Shown here: piece after piece, positions 35,784 through 44,505 of the stretch
How the letters are laid out: each line of letters opens with the position of its first letter
Position numbering within the stretch: the first letter of the stretch is position 1
NCBI RefSeq assembly: GCF_017873135.1
Contig: NZ_JAGGJV010000001.1
Span: 744,001 to 808,000 of the forward strand
Source: Rhizobium herbae
GTDB lineage: Bacteria > Pseudomonadota > Alphaproteobacteria > Rhizobiales > Rhizobiaceae
DNA: 64,000 bases
Reading direction: 5' to 3'
The notes under the pieces: generated by a model
Databases searched by the model: none
Told to the model about the DNA's origin: nothing
The model's input: only the letters and a program-made list of their open reading frames with translations
Made by a program: the position numbers and the translations under genes

Positions 35784-38165
35784 TTAGATATTGTAAAGGC
35801 GGTCGAGTTCGTCGAGCATTGCCTCGGTATCAACAGCATTGCTGTCAGATAGTGTCGTATCGGTCGCAGAGGCGGTGACTGGCTCCTCCACTTGCGCTTT
35901 GCCAGCGTCGTTTGCCGCCTTCACCTGCGCAGTTTTCGCGGGATTTTTAGATTTCGTTGATGGTTTACGACCTTTTGGAATTATCAGGTCGCCCGTTTTG
36001 GAGCGAAGCGCCATCTTGATGGGAACGTTGCGAGCTTTCGGCATTCCCGAGATCGACGGATCGATCAGGTCATCCACAATCCTGTCACCAGGGACCAATT
36101 GGAGTTCCAACACCGGGCCGCCATGGATGGTCCGAATCGTCCGCTTGCCCTCGCCATGGGTGTCGGTGGCAAGTTTGGCCGCAAGCTCGCGCTCGTACTC
36201 CGCACGAAAACGGGCTCTTTCTTCGCGCGAATGAAAAACCTTATTGGCCAATGCTTGTTTCGCCCTTTCCCCAGCCGCGAATGCAAACGAAACAACGGTG
36301 GCGGCATAAAACTCATCACTGTTGGGCAGTTCAACGATTTCTTTGGTGTACTCGTTGATCACCGATATCGAAGTCACGTTCATCGGGTCGTAAAAGAAAT
36401 GCACTCGAAACGTGGCTGACTGGTCTCCATCTCCACGCTCCCGATTTCGGCGGGCCAAGTCATTCAGCAACATCGTTGTGATGGCCTGGTCGTGGAATAC
36501 GTGACCGTCGAACTCTATGCCGGAAGCAGTCAAAGTGCGGCTCTTGTAGCGCCCCAGGATGAGGTTCATCGCCCTGGCGTCATCAATCGTTCGACGGCCA
36601 AACTCGATCAGGCCTTCACTCCAACGACGGGCGGGGGCCATCCCAATACCGTCATGTTCGTCAAGGTGATATTCGATGATCTTATGATCTGTAAGTGCAC
36701 GAATATCTTTTAATCGAAGCTGTGCGCCCTTCCGAGGGTCGAGCTTCTTGGCTCGCAGAATATCAGGCGAATATGGGATGCCGCCGGGCAACGAATGAAG
36801 ATGCGAATTCATCGTTCTGATAAGCCGCTCGATCCATGGTTTGTATTCTGGTGTCCGTATCGGAGCGTAATCAACTTGGAAGCCCACGACATCACCGACC
36901 AGCTGCAAGCTGACACCGATGTTTTCCAAAGCGTTGTCAAGGATCAGCCACTGCCAGAGCCCGAAACCATCTGTTGCACCTTTGGCCTCACCGAAACGCT
37001 GGATCAATTCTACGTTAGGCTTCATGACTTCGCGAAGGCATGCCATCAGTGTCGCAACGCTCGGCGGCTCAAACGTCATGACCATCCCTAGGACCATGCG
37101 GGAATAAAGGTCCATCGCCCACACTATGTACGGGCGCTTGAGGACAATTTTGACGCTGCCATCGATCTGAACTTCCTCGACAGCCCAGATGTCGCCCACC
37201 GTCGCATCTAAAACGAGCACCTCCAACGGCGCGACAGCCTTCAGACTGGAGCCCCGCCCTCTCAGCTGGCGATTAGCCGGTGCAATACCCCATTTGGATT
37301 TGACGGTGGCATGGGATCGCGCCGCGTAAATCCAGTTGGTCAAGGTTTGATTTACCGGGGGTTCGATCCACTTGGCTGTCCCAGGCGAAGGCAAAACAGT
37401 AGGAGTTAGGTTCCCATACGAACCGTCGTCCAAAAGAGCGGCGTCGAATTCGCCTCCGGCAGCCTCAATTTCGGCCTTCAGGGCGTCGATTTTCTGGTAA
37501 AACCGAACATCGAACCACTTATGGGCATCGATGAACTTCACCTTCCAGTCGCCCCAATAGTAGGCGACCATCTGCTGACCCAGCTCGTACACCCACTTTT
37601 CCCATTTGGAGCGTGATACAGCGCTGCCTTTCTTGCGCAGATACAAACCCAGAGATCGTCTACCTGGCAGTCCCTTCGCAATCGCTTTTCGGAGGGCGCT
37701 GGCCGAAGGAGCTATCTTCCAACCCGCCTCCTTGGCTTTATCAAACCGACTAAGAATGAAGGCATCGAGTTTGTTCGTCTGTCGTGAGACGAACGTAGGG
37801 CTATTGTCGTAGCACCGAACGTAGAAGAGCAATCGCCCTGCTCTCTCAATATCTCTCCGGCGAATCTGCCAAGCCTTCAGCTGCGATGGCGTGGGAGATG
37901 CGTCTAGCGGCTCCTGCAACACCTTTATGTCGGCCGCCGTAATCAACGCGGTGACCACGCCTTCTCGCTCAAGACGGATGACGCCGCCAGTGGCCTGCAA
38001 AACGGCATAGTCAATGCGGGCAATTTTATAAGGGTTGTCAGTAGCGACAGCCCTCAATTCGAGTGGATCGGCTGAGCCCTCGCCCTCAACAACGAACTCA
38101 CCTCGAACTTCAGCTCCCGACCCCACGAAGTGGAGCCGGTCCCCTTTTGAAAGGTCTAAAATCAC
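35784..38165 (-). CDS. tnsB: TnsB-like DDE transposase
   Basis: 793 residues from a GTG overlapping the tnsA stop (GTGA). The RNase H catalytic triad is visible as 'IVWAMDLYSRMVLG' (Asp), 'LILDNALENIG' (Asp) and 'YKPWIERLIRTMN' (Glu), with N-terminal HTH DNA-binding parts and a C-terminal Lys-rich tail (about 740 on) for TnsC contact. It joins the transposon 3' ends to target DNA. The gap to tnsC is 33 bp. Confidence 0.93.
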   Translation of the reverse strand: MILDLSKGDRLHFVGSGAEVRGEFVVEGEGSADPLELRAVATDNPYKIARIDYAVLQATGGVIRLEREGVVTALITAADIKVLQEPLDASPTPSQLKAWQIRRRDIERAGRLLFYVRCYDNSPTFVSRQTNKLDAFILSRFDKAKEAGWKIAPSASALRKAIAKGLPGRRSLGLYLRKKGSAVSRSKWEKWVYELGQQMVAYYWGDWKVKFIDAHKWFDVRFYQKIDALKAEIEAAGGEFDAALLDDGSYGNLTPTVLPSPGTAKWIEPPVNQTLTNWIYAARSHATVKSKWGIAPANRQLRGRGSSLKAVAPLEVLVLDATVGDIWAVEEVQIDGSVKIVLKRPYIVWAMDLYSRMVLGMVMTFEPPSVATLMACLREVMKPNVELIQRFGEAKGATDGFGLWQWLILDNALENIGVSLQLVGDVVGFQVDYAPIRTPEYKPWIERLIRTMNSHLHSLPGGIPYSPDILRAKKLDPRKGAQLRLKDIRALTDHKIIEYHLDEHDGIGMAPARRWSEGLIEFGRRTIDDARAMNLILGRYKSRTLTASGIEFDGHVFHDQAITTMLLNDLARRNRERGDGDQSATFRVHFFYDPMNVTSISVINEYTKEIVELPNSDEFYAATVVSFAFAAGERAKQALANKVFHSREERARFRAEYERELAAKLATDTHGEGKRTIRTIHGGPVLELQLVPGDRIVDDLIDPSISGMPKARNVPIKMALRSKTGDLIIPKGRKPSTKSKNPAKTAQVKAANDAGKAQVEEPVTASATDTTLSDSNAVDTEAMLDELDRLYNI

Positions 38166-38980
38166 CGCCAGGCCTCCCGCTCAAGGAGCCATACGTTGGT
38201 GTTTCCCTTCAGACCCGTGTTCAGGTCAATCGAAACGAAGCCGCGCGAATGCAGCGCATGAAGCTTCGCCCGACCAAAGGGACCGTCGCCCAGCGCTTTC
38301 GCCAACCGCCAATACTGCTTTGGGCCGTCACTTTTGAACTCGTTCTGGCATAGATGCTCATCGTAAGCATCAATCGCGACCCATTTGTCGAAATTCAAAC
38401 GCCTCACGGTCTCTACCACTTCATAGGTGAAGTGCTTCTTCCGCCTTAGCTCGAAGAACTTGAACCCGCGACGGCGATAAACCTCCTTCGCCAAAACGAG
38501 CTTCTGCTGATAGGCCTCATCACCATCGCGGGGATCAACATCCTCCTTGATTTCAAGAATGATCGTTTGCAAATGCTCCTTCGCGCCTCTTCCCACAGGT
38601 TTCGCGGCCGCCTCCGAGAAAGACATCCCCCTTTGCAGGTCAATACCGAGAGAGGTTCGGGCCTTCAGCATCATATCCGGGAAGTACAAGAGCGGAGCAC
38701 CCCGACCGCGCACCATCATTTCTAACCGATGGGGCTGGGCCAGCCACATATCGATGCGACTGGAGGCATCGGCCATCTGAAACGCTATACGTTCCAGGCG
38801 AGACTCCCAAGGCATGGTCATCCCGGCCTTGATTGACGGAAAAGTGCCAGTGGGCTTGGTTTGCCGCCCGTTTATGATCCGGCGAACGGGGCCCCCATCA
38901 CTGGCCCACAGAATTCTGGCGATAGTCCCTGCCGACCGTTCCTCAACCGTCGTCGAAACGTTTTCAATATCGACGTCCAT
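38162..38980 (-). CDS. tnsA: TnsA-like endonuclease
   Basis: 272 residues. The restriction-enzyme-like active site is visible: Glu in 'MPWESRLERIAFQMAD', Asp in 'LLYFPDMMLKA' and 'IILEIKEDVD' (E-x-K). The C-terminal half is a winged-helix-like domain. TnsA cuts the 5' ends so that transposition is cut-and-paste rather than replicative. It is first of the four-gene operon; its ATG is 194 bp from the divergent gene at 39174. Confidence 0.9.
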   Translation of the reverse strand: MDVDIENVSTTVEERSAGTIARILWASDGGPVRRIINGRQTKPTGTFPSIKAGMTMPWESRLERIAFQMADASSRIDMWLAQPHRLEMMVRGRGAPLLYFPDMMLKARTSLGIDLQRGMSFSEAAAKPVGRGAKEHLQTIILEIKEDVDPRDGDEAYQQKLVLAKEVYRRRGFKFFELRRKKHFTYEVVETVRRLNFDKWVAIDAYDEHLCQNEFKSDGPKQYWRLAKALGDGPFGRAKLHALHSRGFVSIDLNTGLKGNTNVWLLEREAWR

Positions 38981-39173
38981 GCTAGCTCCTTTTAAAAAAT
39001 CCTGTGCATAGGAAACAAGAACTCCGCTCCGCGCCCCTATGTTTTCGGGTCCGCAGATGACAGGCTGTTCTCTTGGTGTTAAGGCTTACTAATACAGCTG
39101 GCACGAACTCAGACATCGGCCAGCAGCAACTGAATGGAACGCTTAAAGCGATTCTATCTGAGATGGAAGGGTC

Positions 39174-39752
39174 ATGATGACCTCGGTTGAAAACCGTCCT
39201 TCAAAGCCGGATAAGGCGATTGGGGCGATACTTGCCTCCCTTGACGAGCAGATCACCCGTCAGGGGATCGACATCGATGCTCTCAAACAAGAGATCGAAA
39301 AGCTCACTCTACAGGTCCGAGAAAGAGAGAAGGACGTCAGCCGAATCCGGGAGGCGAGACGACAGCTGACGCTGATCCAAACTACGCAGCTAGAAGCAGA
39401 GGAAATCGCATCTGAAGCCTTAAAGGTGCCTGAAGGCTTCGCAAAACGGCATGCAGAGCGGAAAAACGGGCAAGCCTGGCAAGTTCGACAACAGGCCTAC
39501 CTGATATTGAAGGAGACAGGGCATCCGCTTAGTCGAGCGGAATTGCTTGAGAAAATGACTGCTGCGGGCTTCGTTATCGACTCCCCGCGTCCTCTCCACC
39601 GTATCGGGAAGATACTGTGGGAAGCAAAAGACGCTTTTGTCTATCACGACAACGGCTATTGGCTAGTAGGTGAGCCGGTTACCGAGCCGGTCGAGCGCAC
39701 CAAGCGATTTAGGACTCGGAAGCCCCGCAAGAAGAAAACATTGGAAAACTAG
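39174..39752 (+). CDS. Coiled-coil protein with HARE-HTH-like winged helix
   Basis: 192 residues. Residues 15-85 form a coiled coil ('QEIEKLTLQVREREKDVSRI'), and residues 105-165 a winged-helix pattern 'RQQAYLILKETGHPLSRAELL' (continuing 'FVIDSPRPLHRIGKILWEAK'), as in HARE-HTH domains of restriction and chromatin proteins. The tail is Lys/Arg-rich ('RTRKPRKKK'). It is divergent from tnsA and may regulate it or the repeat region that follows. Family call by eye. Confidence 0.65.
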   Translation: MMTSVENRPSKPDKAIGAILASLDEQITRQGIDIDALKQEIEKLTLQVREREKDVSRIREARRQLTLIQTTQLEAEEIASEALKVPEGFAKRHAERKNGQAWQVRQQAYLILKETGHPLSRAELLEKMTAAGFVIDSPRPLHRIGKILWEAKDAFVYHDNGYWLVGEPVTEPVERTKRFRTRKPRKKKTLEN

Positions 39753-40326
39753 AGAGGAGCGTCAATTCTAAAGGAATTCTATTAAAATTAACGTGTGAAT
39801 CGTTTGGTCGCTTAAAATGTTGACATTTCCAACATAACGGCATTCCAGAGGAATTCGCCTGCGACACCTTACTCTGTAATTCCTTGAGCATCTGTGGGTT
39901 TTGGCTCAAAAGCCACTGTGTCGAAGCGTGCTGGTGGCCACCCACAAAGGAATTTCCCTCACTACCGCCGACCGAGAATTCCCACGACGGGCAGCTCCCC
40001 AAAGGAATTCTTGCGCATTGCTAGGATTTTTCCCTCCAAATGCCGGGTGTATTTCCTTATCGAATTCCTTTCCGCCATTTAAAAGGATTCCTTGAGAAGG
40101 CTCTTAGGCCGAATGCCGGTTTCGGAAACACAAAAAGGGTTTGAGCGCTGAAGCATGGGTGCTGCAAGTTCTAAAACCTTGCTCCCCGAGGCCGGATATT
40201 CGATCAAGTCAGCGCGTTGGATGACATCCATATGTGCCGAGTAGGCCGACCGTCGGGTTGCGGATCAACAACCACGTCAGATACCTTCCTCCTCAACTTA
40301 TTATAGAATTTCGAGTCGGGGGTGGC
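39753..40326. repeat. AAGGAATTC-rich intergenic repeat region
   Basis: 574 bp without a convincing gene. The core GGAATT/AATTCC recurs at 39773, 39849, 39878 (inverted), 39949, 40004 and 40063 (inverted), with variants at 39976 and 40085. Four copies read (A)AAGGAATTC. Two share ATTCCTTGAG (39880 and 40086). Orientation is mixed and spacing irregular. Possible binding sites for the HTH protein at 39174 or for TnsB. Confidence 0.7.
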
Positions 40327-41688
40327 GTGAGCGATTATTGGTCGGACAGGGCAGGATTGGCTGCCAACTTACGTCTCCTTACCCGAGAGGGGAAGTGGCT
40401 TGCCTGGGAAGACCGCGACGCCGATCCAGATGATGCTTCGAGCAGGAGGATAGCCGGAGCTAAGACGCGCGTTGAGGACACACTGAGCCAGGCGCTTCAT
40501 TCTACCAACGTGATAGCCTTGCTGGGTTCGGGGGCTTCTTTTTGCGCAAAGAACGCGACCGTCAAACGAGCCCCTGGAATGGCCGACTTGTGGCATGCCG
40601 CGAGGGACAAGGTTTGCGAAGGAAATTTGTTTGGTCACGATGACTTCGACAACGTGGTGATTGATGTCATCGGCTCGCTGCCCGAAGAAGATAAGGCTGG
40701 CGACATCGAGAACCTTCTAAGCCTTTGTAAAATGAAGCTTGAACTCCTGGAAGCTAGGGCGAAAAATCAGAAGCCCGTTGGTGAGGTTGCGCCATCGGAC
40801 AGCTCGGCTGATCCTGTCACCGTCTTAAAACAGTTTATCGATAAGGCCGAGAGTGCGATTCTGCAGAGGGTTGACTTCGTCGACAACGAAACCGTGCTCT
40901 CCGCTCACAAAGCCCTAATTCAGAAATTGGCTAAGCGGGCGGTCGAAAAGCCCCGCGTAAGACTTTTTACCACCAACTATGACCTGTGCCTGGAAGAATC
41001 AGCCGCCCGTATCGGGGTTGTCCTCATTGATGGTTTCTCACACAGCGCCGAACAACGTTTTAACCGGGATTACTTCCAGCACGACATTGTGCGAAGGGCG
41101 ACATCGGGCACAAAGGCGGATTATATCGACGGCGTTTTTCACCTGTATAAGCTTCACGGGTCAGTTGACTGGCGGCGGAAACAAGATGGTGTCGTCATAC
41201 GCTCCCAAGCCAACGATACCGAGGGATTAAAGCCGGTACTGATATACCCGAGGTCGACGAAGTATCAGGAGGCGTTCGAGGTGCCGTATCTCGATATGTT
41301 CGCCGCATTCCAGGCAGCCCTGCGAGAACCTGACACGACGCTGGTTGTTGCGGGGTTCGGCTTTGCCGACGATCACATCAGCGCACCAATCTGGTCTGCA
41401 TTGGAGTCAAACCTGAGCTTGCGGCTGATTCTTGTAGACCCGTCTTTCGTTCCGGTGGTCAGACTTGATGCAATCGGGGCCGGTGGCCACCTGATCGATC
41501 TGGAAATCGGTGTCCAACGGCAGTATCAGAAAAGGATTATGCGTCTAGTCGGAGAGGGCGACCCCCGCATTACCGTCCTTAATGGTCGTTTTGAAGACTT
41601 AGTGGACGCCATGCCAACGATCACCGGAGAGTCGGATCGACAACGCTTACAGATGCGTCTGGACCAAATCAGGGATTTTCCAGCGTGA
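40327..41688 (+). CDS. SIR2-like NADase of a SIR2-HerA antiphage pair
   Basis: 453 residues from a GTG at 40327 (after GGGGGTGGC); an in-frame start at 40234 is possible. SIR2 motifs: 'VIALLGSGASF' (NAD binding), 'LFTTNYDLCLEESA', the catalytic His in 'LYKLHGSVDW', and 'TLVVAGFGFADDH'. In the known system it degrades NAD+ when triggered, with HerA as partner. The stop overlaps the GTG of HerA (GTGA). Confidence 0.92.
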   Translation: MSDYWSDRAGLAANLRLLTREGKWLAWEDRDADPDDASSRRIAGAKTRVEDTLSQALHSTNVIALLGSGASFCAKNATVKRAPGMADLWHAARDKVCEGNLFGHDDFDNVVIDVIGSLPEEDKAGDIENLLSLCKMKLELLEARAKNQKPVGEVAPSDSSADPVTVLKQFIDKAESAILQRVDFVDNETVLSAHKALIQKLAKRAVEKPRVRLFTTNYDLCLEESAARIGVVLIDGFSHSAEQRFNRDYFQHDIVRRATSGTKADYIDGVFHLYKLHGSVDWRRKQDGVVIRSQANDTEGLKPVLIYPRSTKYQEAFEVPYLDMFAAFQAALREPDTTLVVAGFGFADDHISAPIWSALESNLSLRLILVDPSFVPVVRLDAIGAGGHLIDLEIGVQRQYQKRIMRLVGEGDPRITVLNGRFEDLVDAMPTITGESDRQRLQMRLDQIRDFPA

Positions 41689-43457
41689 TTGATCCGGTAA
41701 ACGCGCTCATCGATCAAGACAAACGGCTTGGCACAGTAACCCGCGTGTCCGCCGCATCAATCGAGCTGACCGTGCCGTTGGCATTGGCAGCGAGTGGCCA
41801 GAGGGGGTTGGCCCGAGGTGCGACAGGTGACTTTGTCTTTATTGATTGCGACAAGGAATGTATCCTTGGTCGTATTACCGAAGTTGCTATTCCTGACCGT
41901 CAGAGGCCTGGCCTTGAACGGCAGATGGAAAGCGAGGTTATCGCTGAGCCCCAAGGTCGCGCCCAGCTCTTAGCTACCGTCAGCAAAACGACCCACAAGG
42001 TCACGCGCGGCATCAATGTGAAGCCGCGTGTTGGCGACGGGGTGTTTCTTGCTGACGGTAGCGCCCTGGCGACGGCCATCCAGGAAGCTCTCCAAGGGGA
42101 ACTGGAGCCCGGTCAAACGGAGAGGCTTCTGGTGAACCTCGGTCGCCTGTCCGGGATCACGGATAGCTTTATAGCCATGCCGCCCGAAAAGCTGTTTGGA
42201 CGCCATTGTGGAGTATTCGGTGCGACGGGTGGCGGTAAAAGCTGGACGCTATCCAAACTTTTAAATGAAATAGTACGGCTGAAGGGGAAGTGCATTCTCT
42301 TCGACCCGACCGGCGAGTTCCAGGGCAAGGTATCGGGGGCTACCGAGTTCTCTTTTTCTCAGGCGACAGAGAAGCAACCGCTCGCGCATTTCCCATACAA
42401 AAAATTGTCGGAAGTCGACCTATACGCACTTCTCACGCCGTCAGCGCAAGCTCAAGGCCCCAACCTCAGGAGTGCAATCAAAAGTTTGAGGCTAGTTAGC
42501 GCTCTGCGTAAAGAGCCCTATCGCTATCGAATGGAGAAGGTCGCGGGCGACCACCAACAGTTCTACATCACCGAAAATGCATTCGTGGAGGTCCGAAGAA
42601 GCGGCGTCATTAGGAAAGCAGGGAAAAGCCGAAATGCGGTCTCACTCGCACTTATTGCCCTTACCAGTGAAATGGATTCACACCATTGCGATTTTGACGT
42701 CAGGCTGCTCTCTGACCAGATACGGGAAGAATGCGTCAAGCAATACACCAATGATGAGATGGGCAACTACGGGCAACACGATGATTTCCTTCTCGGCAAC
42801 TGCAACTCGCTTAACGTGCGCATTGAGAACTACCTATCGTCTCCGGAAATGCGATGCCTCTTTTCTGACGATGGCGTCGACATTTGTGCCGTTCTCGATG
42901 AATTCATCGCAGACCCGAACCAGCACGCCCTGGTTCTTTCGTTCGAGCATGTTAGCTACAAGTACAACACCCGTGAGCTGCTGCTAAACTCGCTCGGGCG
43001 GTACCTGCTCGGCCTCGCTCGCAAGAACACCTTCCAGAACCAGCCACTGGTCTGCTTCCTCGACGAAGCGCATCAATTTATTGGTCGATCAATTGGCGAT
43101 GACGCGAACCAGGTTTCCCTTGATGCTTTCGGCCTCATAGCGAAGGAAGGTCGCAAATATGGGCTAACCACAGCTATCGCCACCCAGAGGCCTCGCGATG
43201 TCCCATCCGACGTGCTCAGCCAGCTGGGCACGCTGTTCGTCCATCGGCTAACAAACGACCGGGATCGAGAGACGATAGAACGAGCTTGTGGAGATTTGGA
43301 TCGGGATGCGGCAGCATTCATCCCCTCGTTAGCGCAAGGAGAGGCTATTGTGGTCGGTCCGGAACTCCCTGCCCCGCTTCCGATCTTGATTGACAGCCCC
43401 GAGAAAGGGCAACAACCCTCCTCACACGGCCCGCGATATCAAGCTTTCTGGGGTTAG
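41685..43457 (+). CDS. HerA-type hexameric ATPase/helicase of the SIR2-HerA pair
   Basis: 590 residues. Walker A 'GATGGGKSWTLSK', Walker B 'VCFLDEAHQFIG', and sensor 'IATQRPRDVPSDVLSQLG' identify a HerA/FtsK-like motor. The N-terminal beta barrel is typical of HerA. It starts with GTG overlapping the SIR2 stop, so the two proteins are made together. It forms a hexamer that associates with SIR2 in characterised examples. Confidence 0.93.
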   Translation: MIDPVNALIDQDKRLGTVTRVSAASIELTVPLALAASGQRGLARGATGDFVFIDCDKECILGRITEVAIPDRQRPGLERQMESEVIAEPQGRAQLLATVSKTTHKVTRGINVKPRVGDGVFLADGSALATAIQEALQGELEPGQTERLLVNLGRLSGITDSFIAMPPEKLFGRHCGVFGATGGGKSWTLSKLLNEIVRLKGKCILFDPTGEFQGKVSGATEFSFSQATEKQPLAHFPYKKLSEVDLYALLTPSAQAQGPNLRSAIKSLRLVSALRKEPYRYRMEKVAGDHQQFYITENAFVEVRRSGVIRKAGKSRNAVSLALIALTSEMDSHHCDFDVRLLSDQIREECVKQYTNDEMGNYGQHDDFLLGNCNSLNVRIENYLSSPEMRCLFSDDGVDICAVLDEFIADPNQHALVLSFEHVSYKYNTRELLLNSLGRYLLGLARKNTFQNQPLVCFLDEAHQFIGRSIGDDANQVSLDAFGLIAKEGRKYGLTTAIATQRPRDVPSDVLSQLGTLFVHRLTNDRDRETIERACGDLDRDAAAFIPSLAQGEAIVVGPELPAPLPILIDSPEKGQQPSSHGPRYQAFWG

Positions 43458-43488
43458 CAGCGGAGCTGGGTGCACACTTTCTACAAAA

Positions 43489-43681
43489 TCGCAATCTTTT
43501 GGATAAAATCGCAATCGTCGTCAGGCGGAAGCTCTCGGCGATAATGGAAGTCGCCTGAAGCACATCCGCAATCCATTGATTTCGGCAATGCGAGGTGCTT
43601 TTCGCGATTCCGAAAATCCCAATCTACATGTTCAGCGTCGCAATCTCTTGGATTGAGAATTTCAATTTGTTGGTCCCTACA
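43489..43681. repeat. Same-orientation TCGCAATC repeats; candidate transposon end
   Basis: Octamers: TCGCAATC at 43489-43496, 43509-43516 and 43638-43645; CCGCAATC at 43566-43573; TCCCAATC at 43617-43624. Further weak CAATT sites lie at 43662 and 43680. Two copies extend to TCGCAATCTTTTGGAT and TCGCAATCTCTTGGAT (15 of 16 identical). Spacing is about 20 bp or more. It fills the gap 43458-43840, between HerA and the core-type DUF1127 gene. It resembles TnsB sites at a Tn7-like terminus, possibly ending near CCCTACA (43675-43681). Confidence 0.6.
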
Positions 43682-43840
43682 ATTTCGGCCGGCGCGGCAA
43701 AGGCATTTCAAGCACGGGAAGCATCATGATTATTGATGCAAGAGATCAATTATATTCGCTTGAATGATGAATAGCCTTGCGGCATTACTCTCTCATGGTC
43801 GCGACCTTTTGAAGCCTCCCACTCAAAAGGAACCCAGAAA

Positions 43841-44044
43841 ATGGCATTCTTCAGTCTAGAACATTCATCCGAGCCGAGGCATTCGTTCTTCGCTTCGACC
43901 CTTGTCGGCCTGCGCGCACGTGCTGTTGCATCGTGGCAGCGTCACCGTGCGGAGCGTGCTCTCGAAGGCCTCTCCTACGACACGTTGAAGGATATCGGCT
44001 TTCCGTCCGCCGGCATGGCCAACGATGACACATCGGCGCGATGA
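43841..44044 (+). CDS. DUF1127 (YjiS-like) small protein
   Basis: 67 residues with the DUF1127 core: 'ARAVASWQRHRAERALEGLSYDTLKDIGFP'. Small Arg-rich proteins of this family in rhizobia affect RNA and phosphate or carbon metabolism. The ATG at 43841 has an AAAAGGAA site. First core-type gene after the island, followed by a strong terminator. Confidence 0.92.
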   Translation: MAFFSLEHSSEPRHSFFASTLVGLRARAVASWQRHRAERALEGLSYDTLKDIGFPSAGMANDDTSAR

Positions 44045-44107
44045 CGGAACCGGTGCCCGCAACGGCCGGTGACGGTCCGCCGTGTCGAAAAACCGTCGAC
44101 AGCATGT

Positions 44108-44153
44108 AGAAAGGGCATTTCGGCCATGATGGCGAAATGCCCTTTCTGCTTTT
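44108..44153 (+). terminator. Rho-independent terminator after DUF1127
   Basis: AGAAAGGGCATTTC and GAAATGCCCTTTCT form a 14-bp stem (plus a GCC/GGC extension with one bulge), followed by GCTTTTT. The rest of 44045-44505 up to the GlxA gene holds no clear gene. Confidence 0.88.
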
Positions 44154-44505
44154 TCAGCGCCCCGGCGGCGTTCCATCGACTGCGGCTTATACCGCATGGT
44201 CTATTTCCGACACATCCGAGGTACGCCCGGCGCGTCGCAAACCGCCAAACACACATCCCTTCACGCGTCAAAAAATCTCCCTGCAACTCGGGGAAGCAAG
44301 ACGAAAATGCGACAATTTTGTCGCCTACAGCAAAAATAATGCGCGATTTTTAACAGTATTGCCGCTTTCGGCAGCACATCGTCCCACGTCGCAAAGATTT
44401 ATTTCTTCCCAGTCGCTGGCGTCCATGCCAATGTCGCAATCAGAAAAGCTCGATGCCGCTTTTCCACGTGACAAATGCGACATCCGCGGCGCATGGGACC
44501 CTTCG

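Larger units (their letters stand above)
32924..39752. mobile_element. Tn7-like transposition module (tnsABC-tniQ plus HTH gene)
   Basis: Complete set tnsA, tnsB, tnsC and tniQ/tnsD in Tn7 order on the minus strand, with a HARE-HTH-like gene divergent from tnsA. In Tn7 the cargo lies beyond the tniQ side, i.e. toward lower coordinates, while tnsA is nearest the right end. Here extra genes (SIR2-HerA) also lie on the tnsA side. True ends are not proved; see the repeats at 43489-43681. Confidence 0.8.

Noticed and set aside
32924-39752. CRISPR-associated transposon (CAST)
   Set aside because: No Cas12k or Cascade genes and no array; TniQ is long like TnsD. An ordinary Tn7-like element fits.
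39773-40091. Repeats as a CRISPR array
   Set aside because: Repeat units are only 9-10 bp, vary in orientation and spacing, and no cas genes are near.
43489-43681. Repeats as iterons of a plasmid origin
   Set aside because: No repA/repC gene nearby and flanking genes are chromosomal in type; the Tn7-end reading is simpler.
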